From the NCBI RefSeq assembly GCF_000016645.1, contig NC_009441.1, positions 3,906,001 through 3,970,000 of the forward strand: a DNA stretch of 64,000 nucleotides. The letters are read 5' to 3'. Within the stretch, counting starts at the first letter, position 1, and each line of letters begins with the position of its first letter. Below are positions 59,112-64,000 of this stretch, piece after piece. The DNA is from Flavobacterium johnsoniae UW101 (GTDB lineage Bacteria; Bacteroidota; Bacteroidia; Flavobacteriales; Flavobacteriaceae). A model generated the notes under the pieces. That model was not told the DNA's origin. It did no database searches and saw only the letters and a program-made list of their open reading frames with translations. The translations under genes were made by a program, and so were the position numbers.

Positions 59112-59291
59112 TCGATGTGTTTTTTTGGGGGCCATAGCCCATGTTGGGCCACAGATTACACAGATTAAACGAATTAAACGGATTTTTTAATAAAACAGTG
59201 TAAACCCGTTTCATCCGTAAAATCCGCGGGCAATAAAAAATGTATCAATTAAAAAACTTTGAGCCTTTGTCTCTATGAACCTTTGAACCTA
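59112..59291. repeat. Intergenic word-like repeats
   Basis: No gene. 59148-59190 carries ACAGATTACACAGATT and ATTAAACGGATTTT words, with AAAATCCG at 59220 in inverse orientation, and 59252-59290 carries TTTGAGCCTTTG and TTTGAACC. These are of the same kind as other interspersed repeats in the window. Confidence 0.55.
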
Positions 59292-59332
59292 TATAAAAAA
59301 AGCATCCGTTATCAGCGGATGCTTTTTTTATA
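59292..59332. terminator. Bidirectional terminator between LLM gene and siderophore receptor
   Basis: 17-bp perfect arms (59292-59308 and 59316-59332, core AAAAGCATCCG) with a 7-nt loop; long A and T runs serve both strands. Confidence 0.88.
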
Positions 59333-59346
59333 TGATTGTCTTAAAA

Positions 59347-61770
59347 TTAAAACAATTTGTATGTCACGCCAACTCTAAAGTTTCTTGGCGCTTCTGTCTG
59401 CCAGTAATAAGCCTGCAGCCACTCATAGTAAGAACCGCTGTATAAATACTTATCTAAAATATTAAATACGTTTGCCGTAACTTTAATTTTCCCTGTTTCA
59501 TAAGACAAACCTCCATCTAATTTAAAATAGTTTGGAAGTCTTTCAAGACCTACACTCCAAGTATCAGTCTGACGGCCTACCAGACCAGTTCCTCCAATAG
59601 AAGCTCCAAAACCTTTTAATTTACCGCTTTGTATTGTATAATTTAACCATGCATTTGCTGTATGTTTTGCATATCCGGGAACTGTAGAACCTGCAGCAAT
59701 AGTTGGAACATTAGAAGAGGTCACAATAGATTCTGTAAAAGCATAATTAGCAATTACATTTAAGCCGTCAATGATTTTTCCTCTAACATCAAATTCAATA
59801 CCTTCAGCTCTTTTTTCTCCCAAAATAACTTTATAAATATCATTAGGTCCATTTTTTGGATCAGATGTAAGCTCATTTTTCTTGGTAATTCTATAAGCCG
59901 AAAGTGTAGTATTCCATGATCCGTCAAACCAGTCTCTTTTAATACCAAACTCCAGATTATTTCCTGTAAGCGGTTTTATAGGATCTCCATTTTGAGTAAT
60001 TCCCGATTGAGGAATAAATGCCTGATCGTATAATCCGTAAACACTTGTATTTGAATCTATAGAAAAACTAAGTCCGGCACGAGGTGTAATATGGGTATCT
60101 TCCTGTGTATCTCCCCAGCTCGATTGGCTTAACCATGTATATCTTGCAGCAAGAGTCAATCTTAATCTGTTTTCAAAGAAACCCAGTTCATCCTGAATAT
60201 AACCTGCAGCATATTCTGAACTCATAATTCCTCCTGCTCTCTGGCTGAGCGGCGTTTCATGATCAAAAGCCGGAAAACCATTTGATGGAGTTCCATAATT
60301 TGGATTATATACATTAAAAGGATTATCTACAGTATCAAGATCATGAGATTGTCCCCAGTCTGCCATATAATCTTTATTTCCTAAATCAATTCCTCCCAAT
60401 ATTTTGTGAGAGACAGCACCTGTTTTAAATTTTCCGTTAACGAAAATCTGTCCTAAATACATATTACTTTCAGCATCCCAGATACCCACGTTTCTAATAA
60501 TTTCACCATAAGCAAGATTACCTTCTGGTGTACCGTCAAAATCTCTGTCGGCTGGTCCGGGACCTACAACACCAGGCCATGAACTATATCCCTGCTGGAT
60601 ATATTTAAAATATGAAGTCTGAGCTGTTAGTTTCCAGTTATCATCAAATTTATGTTCAAATTGCAAATAACCACTGTGATCCTGAATATTAGTATCAGGT
60701 AATCCTGGCTGAGTCATTGTAAAATTACGCGGTAAAGCTGCATAACCGCCGGCTTGAGGTCCAAAAACATAATAAGAACCAACCTCAGTCATGTTAGCAT
60801 ATTGAAAATTATATTCAGCTGTAATTTTTGTTTTATCATCAATTTGATATGAAATTACAGGAGCAATTACATAACGGTCATTGTGTTCAAACGGACGATG
60901 AGATCTTTTCTTTTGAGCTGCCCCATTAAATCTGTAAAGCAGTTTTCCGGCTTTATCCAGTTTTCCGTCAAGATCAAGGCTCACTCTGTAAAAATCATAG
61001 CTTCCTACAGTTGCCGTAACCTCACCTTTTGAAATTCCGGTAGGCTTTTTAGTTACTACATTATAAAGTCCGCTTGGATCACCGCTCGAAAGCATGAATC
61101 CTGCAGGTCCTTTTACAAACTCGATATGATCTACAAAACTCATATCCTCTGTTAAAGGTCCCCAGAAAGAAGATACCACATTAAATCCGTTACGGAAAGC
61201 CTGAATCTGAGTACCACGCATCGTAATATTGGTATACAAATCTCCCCAGTGTTCTAAACGTACAGCACCACTTACGTTACGAATAACACCGTCACTCATA
61301 CTTGTAATCTGCTGGTCTTTTAGTGTTTGTGCACTTACAATTTGAATATTTTGAGGAATTTCAAGAACAGGAGTCTGAAGACGCAATGACAACGACGGCT
61401 TATCTTGTTTGTACTTATTTTTTGTAATTACTACTTCATCAAGATCTTCCTGAGTTTCAGAAAGTGAAAAGTTTTTTACTGTAGTTTGTTTTGCTGTAAC
61501 AACAATTGCATCTTCAAGCGGACGAATACCTACTGAACGAACACTAATTGTGTAAGAACCTGGTTTTACATTTCTAATTTCATATTGACCGTTTGCATTG
61601 GTAACAGACGAATGTTTGGTTCCTTTAAGAACTACCGAAATACCTTCTAAGGGTTCATTTCCGCTTAAAGCAACTTTTCCGCTCACTTTTCCTAATTCCT
61701 GGCTCATCATAGTAAATGATGTTAAAAGAACTATAAAAAAGCAGATTTTCTTAATAATAGACATGCTCAT
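59347..61770 (-). CDS. TonB-dependent siderophore receptor
   Basis: The 807-residue protein has a signal peptide ending MMSQ, a carboxypeptidase-like Ig domain (about 28-105: GKVSGKVALSGNEPLEGISVVL), a plug domain of the FhuA/FcuA-type siderophore-receptor subgroup (LEIPQNIQIVSAQTLKDQQI, RGTQIQAFRNGFN, VEFVKGPAGFMLSSGDPSGLYNVV in part) and a barrel ending in FRVGVTYKLF. Hydroxamate-type siderophores such as ferrichrome are usual for this subgroup. A -33/-7 promoter (61798-61829) and a candidate Fur box (61830-61852) lie upstream. The receptor probably expresses under iron limitation. Confidence 0.88.
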   Translation of the reverse strand: MSMSIIKKICFFIVLLTSFTMMSQELGKVSGKVALSGNEPLEGISVVLKGTKHSSVTNANGQYEIRNVKPGSYTISVRSVGIRPLEDAIVVTAKQTTVKNFSLSETQEDLDEVVITKNKYKQDKPSLSLRLQTPVLEIPQNIQIVSAQTLKDQQITSMSDGVIRNVSGAVRLEHWGDLYTNITMRGTQIQAFRNGFNVVSSFWGPLTEDMSFVDHIEFVKGPAGFMLSSGDPSGLYNVVTKKPTGISKGEVTATVGSYDFYRVSLDLDGKLDKAGKLLYRFNGAAQKKRSHRPFEHNDRYVIAPVISYQIDDKTKITAEYNFQYANMTEVGSYYVFGPQAGGYAALPRNFTMTQPGLPDTNIQDHSGYLQFEHKFDDNWKLTAQTSYFKYIQQGYSSWPGVVGPGPADRDFDGTPEGNLAYGEIIRNVGIWDAESNMYLGQIFVNGKFKTGAVSHKILGGIDLGNKDYMADWGQSHDLDTVDNPFNVYNPNYGTPSNGFPAFDHETPLSQRAGGIMSSEYAAGYIQDELGFFENRLRLTLAARYTWLSQSSWGDTQEDTHITPRAGLSFSIDSNTSVYGLYDQAFIPQSGITQNGDPIKPLTGNNLEFGIKRDWFDGSWNTTLSAYRITKKNELTSDPKNGPNDIYKVILGEKRAEGIEFDVRGKIIDGLNVIANYAFTESIVTSSNVPTIAAGSTVPGYAKHTANAWLNYTIQSGKLKGFGASIGGTGLVGRQTDTWSVGLERLPNYFKLDGGLSYETGKIKVTANVFNILDKYLYSGSYYEWLQAYYWQTEAPRNFRVGVTYKLF

Positions 61771-61797
61771 TTTAGTAAAATTTTAAGTTTTGTTGGG

Positions 61798-61852
61798 CAA
61801 AAGTAGATTCAAATATTTTGTTTTCCAAATTATTTTAATTCATTCTAAATAA
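61798..61852 (-). promoter_or_regulatory. Siderophore-receptor promoter with candidate Fur box
   Basis: On the minus strand -33 TTTG (61826-61829) and -7 TACTTTTG (61798-61805) are spaced by 20 bp. Directly upstream, 61830-61852 reads TTATTTT-N9-TAAATAA, two differences from the DoxX box at 46575-46597. The box lies at the outer edge of the -33 element. Confidence 0.6.
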
Positions 61853-61970
61853 ATATAATTAAAAACTGCTTTTTAGTGAAATAATTCTAAACCCGAATTT
61901 TATTGCTAATTTTTAATTAAGTCTGCTTATCTTTAATCCTGCAAAAACAAATCCGTCAAAACAAAATCTT

Positions 61971-63251
61971 ATGAATACCAGCAAAACTGTTAGAAAAGTC
62001 GCTATTGTAGGTTACAACCGAATTCCTTTTGCAAGAGCAAATACTGCTTATGCATCTGTTGGAAATCAGGAAATGATGACTGCCGCCCTAAACGGACTTG
62101 TCGATAAGTATAATCTGCAGGGCCAATTATTAGGTGAAGTTGCCGGAGGCGCTGTAATCAAACATACTTACGATAATAATTTAATCAGAGAGTGTGTAAT
62201 GAAAACCGCTCTAGATCCCGCCACTCCTGCCTGCGATTTACAACAGGCCTGCGATACCGGAATTGAAAGTGCAGTTTATATTGCTAATAAAATTGCTTTG
62301 GGACAAATTGAATCTGGAATTGCCGGCGGTGTAGATTCCATCAGCGATATACCAATGGCTGTAAGTGAAAAACTAAGGAAAGTTTTGTTAGAAGCCCGTC
62401 AGGCAAAATCGCTGGGCGGAAAAATCAAAGCATTTTTAAAATTAAGCCCGAAAGACCTTTCGCCTTTAGTTCCTAAAAATGAAGAACAGCAAACGGGACT
62501 TTCAATGGGCGGACATACTGAGATTACGGCAAAATATTATAAAATTTCAAGAGAAGATCAGGATAATTTTGCACTTAAAAGTCATTTGAATATGGCAAAA
62601 GCGTATGATGAAGGCTTTTTTAATGATATGATTACGCCCTTTAACGGACTGGAAAAAGATAATAATCTGAGAAAAGACAGCTCGATTGAAAAACTGGCAA
62701 AACTAAAACCGGCATTCGATAAAGTAAACGGAACTTTAACTGCCGGAAATTCTACTCCCCTTACTGATGGTGCTTCCTGTATACTTTTAGCGAGTGAAGA
62801 ATGGGCAAAAGAACGCGGACTTCCTATTTTGGCATATATTACTTTTGCTGAAGCTGCAGCGATAGAATATGTAAAAAATCAACAAAATCTTTTGCTGGCA
62901 CCTTTATTTGCAGCAAGCCGAATGCTTGAAAAAGCTGAATTAAATTTGCAGGATTTTGATTATTATGAAATTCATGAAGCTTTTGCTGCACAAGTATTGG
63001 CAACTTTAAAAATTTGGGAAAGCCCGGAATTAAGTGCAGAGTTAGGCTTAAAGAAAACACTTGGTGCAATAGACCGCGAAAAATTAAATGTAAAAGGAAG
63101 CAGTCTTGCAGCCGCACACCCTTTTGCAGCAACTGGAGGCAGAATAATTGGCGTAATGGCAAAATTACTAAACGAAAAAGGTTCAGGTCGAGGATTTGTT
63201 TCGATTTGTGCTGCTGGCGGACAAGGTGTTACGATGATAATCGAAAAGTAA
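61971..63251 (+). CDS. Acetyl-CoA C-acyltransferase (thiolase), FadI-like
   Basis: The 426-residue protein is a thiolase with the active-site Cys94 (LQQACDTGIES), His in HEAFAA, AAHPFAATGGR and the second catalytic Cys413 in SICAAGGQG. The length and the 140-residue loop region place it nearer FadI/acetyl-CoA acetyltransferases of the beta-oxidation type than the short biosynthetic thiolases. It probably cleaves 3-ketoacyl-CoA in fatty-acid degradation or condenses acetyl-CoA. It is divergent from the siderophore receptor and has no operon partner in view. Confidence 0.88.
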   Translation: MNTSKTVRKVAIVGYNRIPFARANTAYASVGNQEMMTAALNGLVDKYNLQGQLLGEVAGGAVIKHTYDNNLIRECVMKTALDPATPACDLQQACDTGIESAVYIANKIALGQIESGIAGGVDSISDIPMAVSEKLRKVLLEARQAKSLGGKIKAFLKLSPKDLSPLVPKNEEQQTGLSMGGHTEITAKYYKISREDQDNFALKSHLNMAKAYDEGFFNDMITPFNGLEKDNNLRKDSSIEKLAKLKPAFDKVNGTLTAGNSTPLTDGASCILLASEEWAKERGLPILAYITFAEAAAIEYVKNQQNLLLAPLFAASRMLEKAELNLQDFDYYEIHEAFAAQVLATLKIWESPELSAELGLKKTLGAIDREKLNVKGSSLAAAHPFAATGGRIIGVMAKLLNEKGSGRGFVSICAAGGQGVTMIIEK

Positions 63252-63267
63252 TTATTTTTGATATTAA

Positions 63268-63300
63268 AAACCCGGCAGATTTTAAAAACCTGCCGGGTTT
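63268..63300. terminator. Terminator between thiolase and azoreductase
   Basis: Arms AAACCCGGCAG (63268-63278) and CTGCCGGGTTT (63290-63300), 11-nt loop, GC-rich stem. Confidence 0.82.
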
Positions 63301-63342
63301 ACTACATACGAGAATGTTCAACCGTCGTAATTATAGTTTATC

Positions 63343-63954
63343 TTAAAAAGCAAATTCTTCTACAGAAGATAAGGCTTTTGGTAAAGCATTTTCGGCAAAA
63401 TCAGGAATTGCAGTTCCTTCTACACGAAAAGTAGTAACATCCGTCATTCCTAAAAAACCAAATACCGCTCGAAGATACGATTCTGAAAAATCGTAGCTTT
63501 TGTATGGTCCTTCAGAAAAAATAGCACCAGATGCAATTGATAAATACACTTTTTTATCAGTTACCAATCCTTTTGGTCCTTCGGCACTGTAACTAAAAGT
63601 TTTTCCTGCTCTCGCAATCTGATCAATCCAGCCTTTTAAAACAGCCGGAATACCAAAATTGTACAAAGGCACACCAATTACAATTACATCCGATTCTAAT
63701 AAAGTTTTTATTGCTTCATTTGAATATTTTAATGCTTCTTTCTGTTCCGGAGTATGAGTTTCCTCAGGAGCATATACAGCACTTATATGCGAATTAGTCA
63801 AATATGGTAAAGGTGTTTTAGTAAGGTCAAGAGTTTTTACTTCAGTTTCAGGATTTCCTGCAGTTAATTTTTCAATAACAGCATTCGACAGCTGATTACT
63901 AAATGAAGTATCACCATTGGTACTGGTAATTATGCGTAGAATTTTTTGGCTCAT
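63343..63954 (-). CDS. azoR: FMN-dependent NADH-azoreductase (AzoR type)
   Basis: The 203-residue protein is a flavodoxin-like quinone/azo reductase: KILRIITSTNGDTSFSNQLS at the start (phosphate-binding loop), VIVIGVPLYNFGIPAVLKGWIDQIARAGKTF in parts (FMN contact region) and YLSIASGAIFSEG. The ending GFLGMTDVTTFRVEGT is typical of AzoR. It reduces quinones and azo compounds with NADH. The gene is convergent with the thiolase gene across a terminator. Its start (ATG at 63952-63954) is within the window, but its upstream control lies near the edge. Confidence 0.9.
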   Translation of the reverse strand: MSQKILRIITSTNGDTSFSNQLSNAVIEKLTAGNPETEVKTLDLTKTPLPYLTNSHISAVYAPEETHTPEQKEALKYSNEAIKTLLESDVIVIGVPLYNFGIPAVLKGWIDQIARAGKTFSYSAEGPKGLVTDKKVYLSIASGAIFSEGPYKSYDFSESYLRAVFGFLGMTDVTTFRVEGTAIPDFAENALPKALSSVEEFAF

Positions 63955-64000
63955 AATTTATATAATTTGTTTTACGATACAAACTTATCTACATTTGCTA

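Noticed and set aside
59112..59291. Short protein-coding gene in the repeat region before 59292
   Set aside because: Frames are short and made of repeated words without a start with a ribosome-binding sequence.
1..64000. Insertion sequences, prophage or CRISPR array
   Set aside because: No transposase, integrase, Cas gene or regularly spaced repeat was found; the repeats seen are simple tandem or palindromic ones.

Overview
The window looks like a Flavobacterium-type chromosome (Bacteroidota, class Flavobacteriia). It is AT-rich. Promoter-like sites follow the Bacteroidota pattern (TTTG near -33, TAnnTTTG near -7). There is a protein with a type IX secretion (T9SS) C-terminal domain, many lipoproteins with S-[AS]-C lipoboxes, several TonB-dependent receptors, and a subtype iii type VI secretion system (T6SSiii), which is found only in this phylum. 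Species assignment is inference.

Region 1 (1-17.1 kb) is a T6SSiii locus. The minus strand, read right to left, carries an NlpC/P60-like secreted protein, TssG, TssN, a LysM protein, a PAAR-like DUF4280 protein, a 910-residue effector, four lipoproteins that are probably immunity proteins, TssK, TssO and TssB. TssC is expected just beyond position 1. The plus strand carries a PKD-domain membrane protein (TssP candidate) and the TssH/ClpV ATPase. The effector is the most interesting protein: it appears to join a GH19 muramidase-type domain to a LAS-type zinc peptidase, so one protein could cut both glycan and peptide bonds of peptidoglycan. One of the four lipoprotein genes lies between two nearly identical 65-bp direct repeats.

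Region 2 (17.2-28.1 kb) has a sulfatase/DUF1254 operon, then a metal-related cluster. The cluster comprises a His/Cys-rich small protein, a DUF4625 lipoprotein, a TonB-dependent receptor, a second DUF4625-like lipoprotein and an AztD-like propeller lipoprotein. It reads best as zinc (or another metal) acquisition, with a palindrome on the first promoter.

Region 3 (28.1-39.4 kb) holds a TetR repressor and a short-chain dehydrogenase with twin operators, a zinc alcohol dehydrogenase, a Crp-type regulator with an SMR exporter, a T9SS cargo protein with a secreted partner, and a LysR regulator among acetyltransferases and an EamA transporter.

Region 4 (39-44.6 kb) carries the complete two-component bacterial NHEJ set, LigD and Ku, convergently arranged, followed by a GNAT-like protein and an AraC regulator.

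Region 5 (44.6-64 kb) contains a PQQ-type sugar dehydrogenase, DoxX proteins, a quinone-oxidoreductase-like MDR enzyme, a TPR membrane protein, a XusA/XusB-like xenosiderophore pair with a divergent PchR-like AraC regulator, SafE/DUF1634, a luciferase-like monooxygenase, a second siderophore receptor, a thiolase and an azoreductase. Three 23-bp sites with the same pattern lie upstream of both receptors and a DoxX gene and are candidate Fur boxes. Intergenic spaces from 43.5 kb onward carry several long palindromes and word-like repeats. No rRNA, tRNA, CRISPR array, insertion sequence or prophage was seen.
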